Shown here: positions 33,453 to 42,502 of the stretch, piece after piece
How the letters are laid out: every line of letters starts with the position of its first letter
How positions within the stretch are numbered: the stretch's first letter is position 1
DNA from: UBA940 sp045613745
Lineage (GTDB): Bacteria; Bacteroidota; Bacteroidia; Bacteroidales; Rikenellaceae
Assembly (NCBI GenBank): GCA_045613745.1
Contig: JAZLBP010000003.1
Coordinates: forward strand, 1-64,000
Length of the DNA: 64,000 nt
Direction: 5' to 3'
Notes under the pieces: model-generated
Seen by the model: only the letters and a program-made list of their open reading frames with translations
The model's database searches: none
Told to the model about the DNA's origin: nothing
Made by a program: the position numbers and the translations under genes

Positions 33453-36400
33453 CTACTCGGCAACGCCCTTGCCGTGGCATTGTTTGTACTTCTTGCCCGA
33501 ACCGCAAGGACAAGGATCATTACGGCCCACTTTTTTCTCAACTTTGACGGGCATAGGTTTCGATTTCTCGCCTTGTCCCGCTTGGGCTGCCGCCTGCATA
33601 CGCGATGCGTGAAGTTTGTTGACATCCACTTGCTTGCGCTCGCGTTGTTGTTGCATCGAGGCCTCATTTCCCTCGGTGTTGTTACGCACGGGCAGGTAGC
33701 CTTTTGTAAGGATAGCCAACACCTCGCGGTTAACCTTCAACAGCATTTTACTGAACAAGTTGAACGACTCAAATTTATAGATCAACAGAGGGTCTTTTTG
33801 CTCATACGAAGCATTTTGAACGCTGTGACGCAACTCGTCCATCTCGCGCAAGTGCTCACGCCAGTTGTCGTCGATGGTGGTCAGCATAACGATTTTGCTG
33901 AACATCTTGTAAATCTCGGCGCAACCGCTCTCATAGCACTTCTTCAAGTCGCACGACACGTTGTAGCCCAGCTTGCCGTTAGTTACGGGGATACGGATAT
34001 TCTCGTACATCGAGCCTTGCTCCTTATAGACCTTCTCGATGATAGGCATTGCAGTGGTAGCGACATTTTGTGCACGGCGATCAATAGCAGTGCGAATATC
34101 CTCAACCAGACGCTCAATCAAATCATCTTTCGAAATTTTGGCATACGCACCCGCATCAATCGAGGGTTGGACACCAACCTGACGAATCATCTCGAAGCTG
34201 AAATCCTCGTAATCTACGCCGTGAACGTTATTCACAAAGTCCTCGGCAAAGTCATACATAATATTATTGAGGTCGATATCAATGCGCTCGCCATAGAGTG
34301 CGTGTTTACGTTGGGTATAAATCACAGTACGTTGCGAGTTCATCACGTCGTCGTACTCCAACAGACGTTTACGGATACCATAGTTGTTCTCCTCAACCTT
34401 CTTTTGAGCACGCTCAATAGCCTTCGACATCATACTTGCCTGGATAACCTCGCCCTCTTGCAGACCCATACGGTCCATCATAGCAGCGATACGCTCCGAG
34501 CCAAACAGACGCATCAAGTCATCCTCCATCGACACAAAGAATTGCGACGAACCGGGGTCACCCTGACGTCCTGCACGACCACGCAACTGGCGGTCAACAC
34601 GACGCGACTCATGGCGCTCGGTACCCAGAATTGCCAGACCACCCGAAGCCTTAACCTCGTCGCTGAGCTTGATGTCGGTACCACGACCCGCCATGTTGGT
34701 AGCAATAGTAACCTGACCTGCGCGACCAGCCTCGGCAACAACTTGCGCCTCTTGTTGGTGTTGTTTAGCATTCAGCACGTTGTGTTTGATACCGCGCAGT
34801 TTAAGCATACGACTCAACAGCTCCGACACCTCAACCGAAGTAGTACCAACCAGCACGGGGCGACCTTGCCCCACAAGGCGGCCAATCTCCTCGATTACGG
34901 CGTTATATTTCTCGCGTTTGGTCTTGTAAATCAAATCATCGCGGTCGTCACGAGCAATGGGGCGGTTTGTGGGGATGCTCACCACGTCAAGTTTGTAGAT
35001 ATTCCAGAACTCGCTTGCCTCGGTCTCGGCAGTACCGGTCATACCACCCAATTTGTGGTACATACGGAAGTAGTTTTGCAGAGTGATGGTTGCAAAGGTT
35101 TGAGTTGCAGCCTCAACCTTAACTCGCTCCTTGGCCTCGATAGCTTGGTGCAGACCATCCGAGTAGCGGCGGCCCTCCAAGATACGGCCTGTTTGCTCAT
35201 CAACAATCTTCACTTTGTTGTCCATTACCACATACTCGATATCCTTCTCGAACATACTGAATGCTTTGAGAAGTTGGTTTACGGTGTGAACGCGCTCGCT
35301 CTTAACTGCGTATTCGCCGATAACCTCATCCTTCTTGGCAGCCTTCTCCTCGGCGCTCATATCGCTCTTTTCGAGGTCGGCAACGGTCGAACCGATGTCG
35401 GGCAGCACGAAGAATCCATCCTCGCCAAAGATATTCGACAAGAAGTCGTGACCCTTATCGGTCAGCTCCACCGAGTTGAGTTTCTCGTCGATGACAAAGT
35501 AGAGGTCATCGATAATCTCGGGCAGACGGCGGTTGTTATCTTGGATATAGAGGTTTTCGGTCTTTTGCATCAGAGTCTTGACACCGGTCTCGCTCAGGAA
35601 CTTGATGAGCGGTTTGTACTTGGGCAGACCTTTGTAAGCACGATACAGCAGCACACCACCTTGCTCCATATCGCCCGAAGCGATAAGTTTGCGCGACTCC
35701 GACACAAGCGAAGTAACCAAAGCTTGTTGTGCGCTGTAAATCTTCTCGACAGGACCACGATATTGCTCAAACATTTGATCCTCGCCCTTGGGCACGGGAC
35801 CCGAGATAATCAAAGGAGTACGAGCATCGTCAATCAACACAGAGTCCACCTCATCGACAATTGCGAAGTGGTGTTTGCGTTGTACCATATCCGAGGGCGA
35901 AATCGACATATTGTCGCGCAGGTAGTCGAAACCATACTCGTTGTTGGTACCGAAGGTGATGTCGGCCAAATAGGCGTTGCGGCGAGCCTCCGAGTTGGGT
36001 TTGTGGTTGTCGATACAATCCACCGACAAGCCGTGGAATTGATACATCGGGCCCATCCACTCGGCGTCACGACGTGCAAGGTAGTCGTTGACGGTCACCA
36101 TATGCACACCCTTGCCTGCAAGCGCATTGAGGAACACGGGCAGAGTTGCCACCAGAGTTTTACCCTCACCTGTTGCCATCTCGGCGATTTTGCCTTTGTG
36201 CAGCACCACGCCACCAAACAGCTGGCAGTCGTAGTGTACCATATCCCAGCGTACGGTGTTACCCGCAGCCACCCAACTTGTGTTGTAGATAGCCTTGTCG
36301 CCGTCGATATTTACAAAATCCTTCGAGGTAGCCAGACTGCGGTCGAATGCATTGGCAGTAACCTCAACGGTCTCGGCCTCGGCAAAACGACGGGCCGTAT

Positions 36401-36755
36401 CTTTCATAATGGCAAATGCCTCGGGCAGGATTTCATCCAGTTTAATCTCGATTTTCTTGTCGATTTCCTCAACCAACGAGTCAACCTCCTTCGAGAGGCG
36501 CTCCTTGTCGTTCAGCGACACGCCCTCTTTTTCGAGCTCCACCTTCAGGGCTACGATACGCTCCTCCTCGGGTTGGATGAAGGCTGCGATGTCGGCTCTC
36601 AAAGCGGCACTGCGTGCGCGCAGGCCATCGTTATCCAATGCTTGAATTGTAGGATAGATGGCTTTGATTTTCTCGACATAAGGTTCAATCTCCTTGCGGT
36701 CTTTATCTGCTTTCGAGCCGAAGAAGAATTTGATTATTGACGATAAAATATCCAT
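33453..36755 (-). CDS. secA: Preprotein translocase ATPase SecA
   Basis: The motor driving proteins through SecYEG. The 1100-residue protein shows 'GEGKTLVATLPVFLNAL' (Walker A), 'VDEVDSVLIDDARTPLIISG' (Walker B region), 'GRRYSDGLHQAIEAKE', 'NMAGRGTDI', 'HESRRVDRQLRGRAGRQGDPG' given in part, and the C-terminal zinc-binding 'CPCGSGKKYKQCHG'. A central insertion makes it longer than the E. coli protein, as usual in Bacteroidetes. Confidence 0.97.
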   Translation of the reverse strand: MDILSSIIKFFFGSKADKDRKEIEPYVEKIKAIYPTIQALDNDGLRARSAALRADIAAFIQPEEERIVALKVELEKEGVSLNDKERLSKEVDSLVEEIDKKIEIKLDEILPEAFAIMKDTARRFAEAETVEVTANAFDRSLATSKDFVNIDGDKAIYNTSWVAAGNTVRWDMVHYDCQLFGGVVLHKGKIAEMATGEGKTLVATLPVFLNALAGKGVHMVTVNDYLARRDAEWMGPMYQFHGLSVDCIDNHKPNSEARRNAYLADITFGTNNEYGFDYLRDNMSISPSDMVQRKHHFAIVDEVDSVLIDDARTPLIISGPVPKGEDQMFEQYRGPVEKIYSAQQALVTSLVSESRKLIASGDMEQGGVLLYRAYKGLPKYKPLIKFLSETGVKTLMQKTENLYIQDNNRRLPEIIDDLYFVIDEKLNSVELTDKGHDFLSNIFGEDGFFVLPDIGSTVADLEKSDMSAEEKAAKKDEVIGEYAVKSERVHTVNQLLKAFSMFEKDIEYVVMDNKVKIVDEQTGRILEGRRYSDGLHQAIEAKERVKVEAATQTFATITLQNYFRMYHKLGGMTGTAETEASEFWNIYKLDVVSIPTNRPIARDDRDDLIYKTKREKYNAVIEEIGRLVGQGRPVLVGTTSVEVSELLSRMLKLRGIKHNVLNAKQHQQEAQVVAEAGRAGQVTIATNMAGRGTDIKLSDEVKASGGLAILGTERHESRRVDRQLRGRAGRQGDPGSSQFFVSMEDDLMRLFGSERIAAMMDRMGLQEGEVIQASMMSKAIERAQKKVEENNYGIRKRLLEYDDVMNSQRTVIYTQRKHALYGERIDIDLNNIMYDFAEDFVNNVHGVDYEDFSFEMIRQVGVQPSIDAGAYAKISKDDLIERLVEDIRTAIDRRAQNVATTAMPIIEKVYKEQGSMYENIRIPVTNGKLGYNVSCDLKKCYESGCAEIYKMFSKIVMLTTIDDNWREHLREMDELRHSVQNASYEQKDPLLIYKFESFNLFSKMLLKVNREVLAILTKGYLPVRNNTEGNEASMQQQRERKQVDVNKLHASRMQAAAQAGQGEKSKPMPVKVEKKVGRNDPCPCGSGKKYKQCHGKGVAE

Positions 36756-36788
36756 AGTTTCTTAAAAAAATTATTGACTAACAATCGG

Positions 36789-36819
36789 TAAAGATAGGCA
36801 TTTTCGCTTGATTTACAAT
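36789..36819 (-). promoter_or_regulatory. Promoter of secA
   Basis: Minus-strand ATTG (36816-36819) and TATCTTTA (36789-36796), 19 bp apart, each with one mismatch. The -33 box lies in the last codons of the DUF2851 gene. Confidence 0.5.
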
Positions 36820-38078
36820 GCTTCGAGCGATTTTTTTATTTCACCTCGGCCGATGTGGCATTTCCAGCACCCGCGACCGACGCAATATTCGTTCTCCAAC
36901 TGGATAACTGCCTGCGTATCAAAAGCATTATTCAGGGACACACCACGACTGCTCCAATGGCGTGTGATATAGTTACTTTCGGCTTTGAGCGACTCCAACA
37001 AATCGAGGGCGCGCTCCTTCAAATCCTCGCGTTCGAGACTGCGTCCATAGGCAAACATCAAGGGCACTACGAAGTTTATACCCAACAGGTTAATTTTGGT
37101 ATCACCGAGTCGTTTTGTGCGGCGCGAAGTGTTTTTGCCGGGAGCAAAATGGTGCTCCCAATACTCCGAAGCGCGACCCTCGCCATTGCCCAACACCCGA
37201 TGAATATCCTCCACTGTGCGGCAAGCCATAAGTTTGCTGAAAATAAAATCCGTGCGACTTACATATCCTGCAAGTTGAACAATTCGCATTATGGGTGAGT
37301 TGTTGGGATTAATTCCCACAAGAGTCCACTCGCCACCTCTCAAAGGTGTGATTGAGTGTTTGCGAGCCAGGTATTCGAAGTCCTGCTGAATATGGCGTGT
37401 GTGCTCGTCGCCAAAGTATCGGCGCAGCAATCCAGAGCTACCAAGTAGCAGAGTTTCGACGTTATCGATAGAGCCTCTCTCGCGCGAGAGCACATAGTAG
37501 GGAACGGCGCGTGCAAGTTGCTGAAATGCCACTTGATTGCGGTGATCGCCCATAGCGCGGAAGAGCATTGTGTACATAGTCTGATTCCAATCCTCGTCAC
37601 AGGTCTTGAACACATCCTCCACCACACCGCATTTGCGTTGCAGTCGCTCGACCACAAGGCGCGAGAAGAGGTCGGTACGTCGCAACGCATCCATCTGTGC
37701 CACAACCTCGCCACATCGGCACTCGCCCACTCCCTCTACCAACTGGTCGTAACGATTCAGAGCACTCTCGGGAACAGTCACCCTAAGCTGGGGAATCAAC
37801 ACTCCTGCCATATCGAGCGAGCGCGGAGTATCGCACTCCACAACCTTCAGCGCAACAGCCTCTTCGGTCGGAGCATCGCATCCAACCGCCACATCGCCGC
37901 AATGAACCACGTCATCAATCACCACACGAGCGCCAGCAAAGCGTTCGGGTCTCTCCGTAGCTTCGCCCTGCGACAACACGACGATGCTCTCGCCATCGGC
38001 ACCCACAAAAGGTTCTCCGACAAAGAGTCCCATCCGCCATAACGCAGACAGCAAAAGACTATGGTCCGAGCGTGTCAT
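36813..38078 (-). CDS. DUF2851 family protein (divergent)
   Basis: 421 residues. The second half ('SITPLRGGEWTLVGINPNNSPIMRIVQLAGYV' region, 'INLLGINFVVPLMFAYG', 'ENEYCVGRGCWKCHIGRG') matches DUF2851, a Bacteroidetes family of unknown function. The N-terminal half, which in most members carries a conserved 'GPDF' segment and a histidine-rich motif, is poorly conserved here. Cysteines at the C-terminus (C-x5-C-x2-C) could bind metal. It follows the DUF59 gene closely. Confidence 0.7.
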   Translation of the reverse strand: MTRSDHSLLLSALWRMGLFVGEPFVGADGESIVVLSQGEATERPERFAGARVVIDDVVHCGDVAVGCDAPTEEAVALKVVECDTPRSLDMAGVLIPQLRVTVPESALNRYDQLVEGVGECRCGEVVAQMDALRRTDLFSRLVVERLQRKCGVVEDVFKTCDEDWNQTMYTMLFRAMGDHRNQVAFQQLARAVPYYVLSRERGSIDNVETLLLGSSGLLRRYFGDEHTRHIQQDFEYLARKHSITPLRGGEWTLVGINPNNSPIMRIVQLAGYVSRTDFIFSKLMACRTVEDIHRVLGNGEGRASEYWEHHFAPGKNTSRRTKRLGDTKINLLGINFVVPLMFAYGRSLEREDLKERALDLLESLKAESNYITRHWSSRGVSLNNAFDTQAVIQLENEYCVGRGCWKCHIGRGEIKKSLEAL

Positions 38079-38100
38079 CTTGCTACGTTGGCAAGGTGGT

Positions 38101-38421
38101 TTATAGCAATCCTAAGTCGAGCAATCCCGACTCCGAAATCATACTCTTGTCCCAAGCGGGCTCGAAGGTCAATATAACATTAACCTCGCTTACACCCTCG
38201 ATTTTGGCAACCTGTGTATTGACATCTTCGAGCAGCACATCGGCCATAGGGCAGTTGGGCGCAGTGAGAGTCATACGGATGGTAGCCACTCCGTCGGGAG
38301 TGTAATCAATCTCGTAAATCAGACCCAAGTCGTAGATATTCAGCGGAATCTCGGGGTCATAGATATTTCGCAAGGTATCGACAATTTGTCGTTCAACCTT
38401 TACAATTTCGTCGGCAGTCAT
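38101..38421 (-). CDS. DUF59/MIP18 family Fe-S assembly factor (SufT/PaaD-like)
   Basis: A 106-residue DUF59 domain: 'DTLRNIYDPEIPLNIYDLGLIYEI' (about 15-38), 'MTLTAPNCPMAD' with the conserved Cys (about 57) and the C-terminal 'LTFEPAWDKSMISE'. Such proteins help assemble or deliver Fe-S clusters. It follows sufE by 6 nt, supporting a joint role, although no sufBCD genes lie nearby. Confidence 0.88.
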   Translation of the reverse strand: MTADEIVKVERQIVDTLRNIYDPEIPLNIYDLGLIYEIDYTPDGVATIRMTLTAPNCPMADVLLEDVNTQVAKIEGVSEVNVILTFEPAWDKSMISESGLLDLGLL

Positions 38422-38427
38422 TTCGAA

Positions 38428-38847
38428 TTAACAATTTTCAGTCTGCTGGAAAGCCAGCGCATAACGTTTCATCTGTTTGATCATCTCGACCAATCCGTTG
38501 GCGCGTGTGGGCGACAGGTTTTCGCCCAATCCGATGCGCTCCACAAAGTAGAGTTCGGTCGAAAGAATATCCTCGGGGGTGCGACCACCCAGCACGCGAA
38601 TGAGCAGTGCGATAATACCCTTGGTGATGATGGCATCGCTGTCGGCAGCAAACCACACAAGACCACCCTCCAAGCGCGCATCAACCCACACTCTCGACTG
38701 ACAACCACGAATCAGAAAGTCGTCGGTACGATGTTCGGGCGCAATGGCGGGCAGCGAATCGCTCAACTCGATAAGGTAGTCGTATTTATCCAACCAATCG
38801 TCAAACACCGAGAACTCCTCGATGATTTCTTCTTGAATAACATCCAT
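38428..38847 (-). CDS. sufE: SufE-type cysteine desulfurase activator
   Basis: Accepts persulfide sulfur from SufS for Fe-S cluster building. The 139-residue protein has 'IIEEFSVFDDWLDKYDYLIELS' and the acceptor cysteine in 'RGCQSRVW' (about 48-55), plus 'LGGRTPEDIL'. I take ATG 38847, where the family N-terminus begins. A GTG at 38880 would add 11 basic residues and overlap the phosphatase-like gene by 8 nt, which remains possible. Confidence 0.92.
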   Translation of the reverse strand: MDVIQEEIIEEFSVFDDWLDKYDYLIELSDSLPAIAPEHRTDDFLIRGCQSRVWVDARLEGGLVWFAADSDAIITKGIIALLIRVLGGRTPEDILSTELYFVERIGLGENLSPTRANGLVEMIKQMKRYALAFQQTENC

Positions 38848-38872
38848 TTTCGTATGCTTTTTTTCTTTTTGT

Positions 38873-40462
38873 TTACTCACTAAAAATTCCGCTCAACACG
38901 GGAGCTACAGATGCTGTGGGCCGTCCCACACCGATGAGTCGGCCAAGCGTGGGGGCAACCGAACACATATCCACGTCGTCGCCAATCGTACGCACTCCTA
39001 TTCCGGGGCCTGCTATAATCAACGGAACGTGGGTGTCGTAGTCGTACATCGAGCCCGATTGTGCCACCTCGCCCTCGACAGCCTCAATCCAACCCGGCAT
39101 AAGGTTCAGCACAAGGTCGCCCGAGCGTCGGGGATAGAAACTATTTTGCATCAGGCGGCCATACGACTCGCCGAAGTAGCCATTCTGCATTGCTGTCGCG
39201 CTCAGTACGTGCGACACACCGCGGAACTGCATTGCAAATGCCGCAACGCGATTTTGCACATCCGCAAGATTCAGACCTGCGCCATAGATTGCCACGCGAT
39301 TCAAATAGACCTGGTGGTCGATGCAGTCCACAACCCAGTTATTACGACCGAGTTGCGCCGACAAGAAACCGTTGATAATAACCTTGAACTGCGAGGGATT
39401 GAACTTGCGGTTTTCATCCCTATTCGACGCGCCCATACCATCGGACGAGGTCACAACCCACAGCACTTGGTTATCCTCGAACTGCGCCTCAACAAAGCTC
39501 ACAAAGTCGGCCAATTGCGCATCCAAGCGATACAGAGCATCTTCCCACTCCACGCTCTCGGTACCATACACTCGACCCACATTAGCCAACATATCGATAC
39601 CGACATTCAGCATATCGATACTCTCATCCGCGCCCAAGCCATAGCCCGGCAGCGCCTTCTTTGCCAACTCAAAGGTGATGTCTGCTACAAACGGAGTGTA
39701 GAGCAACGACGAGTAGTCACTGCTGACAGCAGCCTTTTGGGGTTGAGGAATCTTTTCGAAGTTGTTCGAGATAATGCGGAACGAACTGTTGCTATAAACC
39801 TTCGCGCGATACTTGGCAGGGGCAAACAGCAGCGACCAGCGCAGACGTTTAAACTCGGAGTTGATACCCGAGCGGTTGTGCTCCGACAGCCACTTGGGCA
39901 GTTCGGTCATATAGGCAGTCGAACTATTCCACGCACCAATCGCGGGGTTAAACCAGTAGGTATCACTACGGCCACCCATAGCAACCGCTGTGTGGGGATT
40001 GGTAGCAATGGTTACCACCTTTGAGTCGGGCGACTGCATTTTGAGTTCGTCACCCAGCGTAGGCAACACAACGTGGCGATTCGAGAAACAACTTTGACCC
40101 GCATCGCATCCCAAACCGCGCACCTCGCGGTCGGTCAGCATTTGCACCTCATCGGAGGTTGTGTAGTCAATCCAATAGCGCGAGATAAGTCCGTGCATCG
40201 AGGGATTAGTACCCGTTGTAAGGGTTGCCGCACCTGCAATAGGCGAGGTTTGCAGATAGTCGTAACGTGCTTCGGAGTAGCTTGTTCCGCGCGCCGCAAG
40301 GGTTGCAAAACCTCCGTCACTCATATTGTGAGCATATTTTGTCAAATCATCGGCACCAAGTCCCGACAGCACCACATTTACAACAAGTCGGGGTTTGGCG
40401 GTTTGTGCTGCAGCAAAGCCCACCGCGCACAACATTCCGATAACTACAAGCAGTTTCTTCAT
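38873..40462 (-). CDS. Alkaline-phosphatase superfamily protein with replaced active-site residues
   Basis: 529 residues with a signal peptide (about 1-20), so periplasmic. Overall it aligns with PafA-like nucleotide pyrophosphatase/phosphatases: 'GTNPSMHGL', 'LYRLDAQLADF', 'YDTHVPLIIAGPGI'. But the first metal Asp is Ser33 (VVLSG), the nucleophile Thr position reads Pro74 and the following GH is G77-A78. 'GHxxG' reads 'GRVYG', and the 'DH' pair reads 'DG'. Only the YDTH histidine seems kept. I infer a pseudoenzyme, perhaps a binding or structural protein. An upstream TTG at 40471 is unlikely. Confidence 0.78.
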   Translation of the reverse strand: MKKLLVVIGMLCAVGFAAAQTAKPRLVVNVVLSGLGADDLTKYAHNMSDGGFATLAARGTSYSEARYDYLQTSPIAGAATLTTGTNPSMHGLISRYWIDYTTSDEVQMLTDREVRGLGCDAGQSCFSNRHVVLPTLGDELKMQSPDSKVVTIATNPHTAVAMGGRSDTYWFNPAIGAWNSSTAYMTELPKWLSEHNRSGINSEFKRLRWSLLFAPAKYRAKVYSNSSFRIISNNFEKIPQPQKAAVSSDYSSLLYTPFVADITFELAKKALPGYGLGADESIDMLNVGIDMLANVGRVYGTESVEWEDALYRLDAQLADFVSFVEAQFEDNQVLWVVTSSDGMGASNRDENRKFNPSQFKVIINGFLSAQLGRNNWVVDCIDHQVYLNRVAIYGAGLNLADVQNRVAAFAMQFRGVSHVLSATAMQNGYFGESYGRLMQNSFYPRRSGDLVLNLMPGWIEAVEGEVAQSGSMYDYDTHVPLIIAGPGIGVRTIGDDVDMCSVAPTLGRLIGVGRPTASVAPVLSGIFSE

Positions 40463-40493
40463 TGGTCTCAATCAAAGTTTTTAATAAAACGTA

Positions 40494-40501
40494 CAAAAGT
40501 A
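40494..40501 (-). promoter_or_regulatory. Candidate -7 box of the phosphatase-like/sufE operon
   Basis: Minus-strand TACTTTTG, 31 nt before ATG 40462. No convincing -33 box is seen 19-22 bp upstream. Confidence 0.4.
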
Positions 40502-40579
40502 CGACTTTTTTGTTAAGATTCCGCCCAAATACCAATTAAAATTGCCGTCACTACATTATATAATAGGTACTACACAAAA

Positions 40580-40615
40580 CAAAGGTCGCTTAAAGCACTC
40601 CTCAAACGACCTTTG
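40580..40615 (-). terminator. Terminator after the GSCFA gene
   Basis: Perfect 9-bp stem CAAAGGTCG (40580-40588) with CGACCTTTG (40607-40615), followed on the minus strand by TTTTGTGTAG. Confidence 0.7.
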
Positions 40616-40624
40616 TTTTATATT

Positions 40625-41599
40625 CTACAACGATTCCAGCCGTTGGGTTAAAGTAGCTATTTCCGCTTCGAAATGCACATTGGGCGACTCTTTCATCACT
40701 GTTTGACACTCGCCGATGGTACGCATCAAAAACTCGCGATAGTCGGGACTCGACGGATTCAGTGGGCGGTGTTGGCACGAACGCATCAAGCGAAAGATAG
40801 TTTGATTGAGTGGCTCATCGGCAGGCGAAAGGTAGCTCTCCGCAAACAACTTCCAAACATACTCCACAGCTTGCTCCGAGGGATGGACCATATCCGCGGC
40901 ATAGAAACGATAGTCACGAAGGTCATCCACAAGAGCCTCATAAGCAGGAAAATAGTGCACCTGCTGCAATTTATCGGCAACCTCGGCAGCAGCTACACGC
41001 AGAACAGCCTTACTGAGCGAGCTCTCCGCAAGGCCATCTTTGAGGTGGCGGATAGGGCTCACCGTCAAAATCACCTTTTTACCCGCAAGCTCGTTTTGAC
41101 AGACACTCACAAGCTCCTCGACAATCTCACTCACGCCAAGAGAGCGACACTCAAACTGCTCGGCAGGCAGTCGGTGGCAATTGGCAACCACCCTACCCTC
41201 GCGCTCATACACGCGGTTGGTACCAAGCGTCAGAATAACATAGTCGGCACAAGCGAGAGCCTTGCGGGCAGTCTCAAATGCCAAGTTGAGTTGTTGCAAA
41301 GTTTGCTCGGGCGAGGCGGACGACAAAAGCGTATGCGCATCGGTCGAAAACCACATACCGCGCCACTCGCACAAGTCACTCATCTCGAAACAACGGCCCG
41401 AGTTCACTCGGCTGATGAACGACACAAGCGAGCACGGATTGTACAGAGGGCCAAAGGGATTGCTTACGATGGAGTATTTGAGTTGCGACAAGCGGTCGGC
41501 CATAGCCTCCGAGAAGCACGAGCCAAGGGCAAAGCCAAAACTTTGATGTGAGATGCGCCACGACGATGGTGGCACACTCAGCGGAGTACGAAACTGCAT
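40625..41599 (-). CDS. GSCFA domain protein
   Basis: 324 residues. The diagnostic 'GSCFSEAMADRL' (about 27-38) gives the family its name; 'ILTLGTNRVYE', 'LTVSPIRHLKDGL' and 'YFPAYEALVDDLRDYRFYAADMVHPS' are typical GDSL/SGNH-like features, so a hydrolase or acyltransferase role is plausible. The function is not established. ATG 41599 is chosen because the -7 box at 41621-41628 overlaps the upstream alternative at 41623. Confidence 0.85.
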   Translation of the reverse strand: MQFRTPLSVPPSSWRISHQSFGFALGSCFSEAMADRLSQLKYSIVSNPFGPLYNPCSLVSFISRVNSGRCFEMSDLCEWRGMWFSTDAHTLLSSASPEQTLQQLNLAFETARKALACADYVILTLGTNRVYEREGRVVANCHRLPAEQFECRSLGVSEIVEELVSVCQNELAGKKVILTVSPIRHLKDGLAESSLSKAVLRVAAAEVADKLQQVHYFPAYEALVDDLRDYRFYAADMVHPSEQAVEYVWKLFAESYLSPADEPLNQTIFRLMRSCQHRPLNPSSPDYREFLMRTIGECQTVMKESPNVHFEAEIATLTQRLESL

Positions 41600-41620
41600 A
41601 AATGCTCTTTTTTTTAAGGA

Positions 41621-41657
41621 CAAAGATATGAAGTTAATACGAAAAACACTACTTTTG
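41621..41657. promoter_or_regulatory. Divergent -7 boxes between the GSCFA gene and ispE
   Basis: TATCTTTG on the minus strand (41621-41628) and TACTTTTG on the plus strand (41650-41657) are perfect -7 boxes facing apart only 21 bp from each other. Neither has a clear -33 partner. Confidence 0.5.
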
Positions 41658-41689
41658 TAGTTGGCCTAAAACAAAAAACGACCATCAAA

Positions 41690-42502
41690 ATGAAAATTTC
41701 TGCCCCCTGTAAAATAAATCTCGGATTGGACATTCTGCGTCGTCGCGACGACGGTTTCCACGACATCGAAACGGTTATGTGTGCCGTCAAAGGATTGGCC
41801 GACACGCTCACAATCGAGCCTGCTGACACCACGCAGTTTCAAGCAGGCGGAATCACAATAGACTGCGCCTCCGAGGACAACTTGTGCGTGCGCGCAGCCA
41901 AGCTGATGCAACAACGCTATGGGGCGGGAAACATCTCCATTACACTCGACAAAAAGGTACCCTTCGGCGCGGGACTTGGCGGCGGATCTTCGGATGCGGC
42001 GGCAGTAATCGTTGCCACCAATCTGCTTTTTGAGTTGGGTTTGACCGACCAGCAGATGTGCTCTTTGGCAGCCGAGCTGGGCAGCGACACCTCGTTTTTT
42101 GTACTCGGAACACCTCAACTCTGCACCTCGCGCGGTGAGGTTATGACGCCCTTCAACCTTGACATCATCAGCGGAATGTGGATTGCCATCATCAAGCCGT
42201 CGTTCGGTGTTTCGACACCGCAAGCCTATGCAGGTGTACGTCCGCAAATGCCCGCAACGCCTCTCGCCGAGCGACTCAGCCAAGACATTTCGACTTGGCG
42301 CAAGGTGATAACCAACGACTTCGAGCGCACAGTTTTTGCACTACACCCTTCATTGGCACAAATCAAAGAGCAACTCTATGACGCAGGGGCGGTTTATGCC
42401 TCGATGTCGGGTTCGGGCTCTGCGATGTTCGGTCTGTTTACCGAGCGCCCCACCCTCAACATCCAGAGCGAGGATTTATTCGTTTTCGAGGGGCAACTCT
42501 AA
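41690..42502 (+). CDS. ispE: 4-diphosphocytidyl-2-C-methyl-D-erythritol kinase
   Basis: A GHMP kinase of the MEP isoprenoid pathway. The 270-residue protein has 'PCKINLGLDILRRRDDGFHDIETVM' (about 4-28) and the ATP-binding 'PFGAGLGGGSSDAAAV' (about 90-105), and ends with 'MSGSGSAMFGLF' (about 244-255). The 3' end overlaps that of the convergent phosphatase gene by 27 nt. Confidence 0.95.
   Translation: MKISAPCKINLGLDILRRRDDGFHDIETVMCAVKGLADTLTIEPADTTQFQAGGITIDCASEDNLCVRAAKLMQQRYGAGNISITLDKKVPFGAGLGGGSSDAAAVIVATNLLFELGLTDQQMCSLAAELGSDTSFFVLGTPQLCTSRGEVMTPFNLDIISGMWIAIIKPSFGVSTPQAYAGVRPQMPATPLAERLSQDISTWRKVITNDFERTVFALHPSLAQIKEQLYDAGAVYASMSGSGSAMFGLFTERPTLNIQSEDLFVFEGQL

Noticed and set aside
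33474..36740. Frame of over 1000 codons antisense to secA
   Set aside because: Low stop-codon density comes from secA codon use; there is no start signal, motif or promoter.
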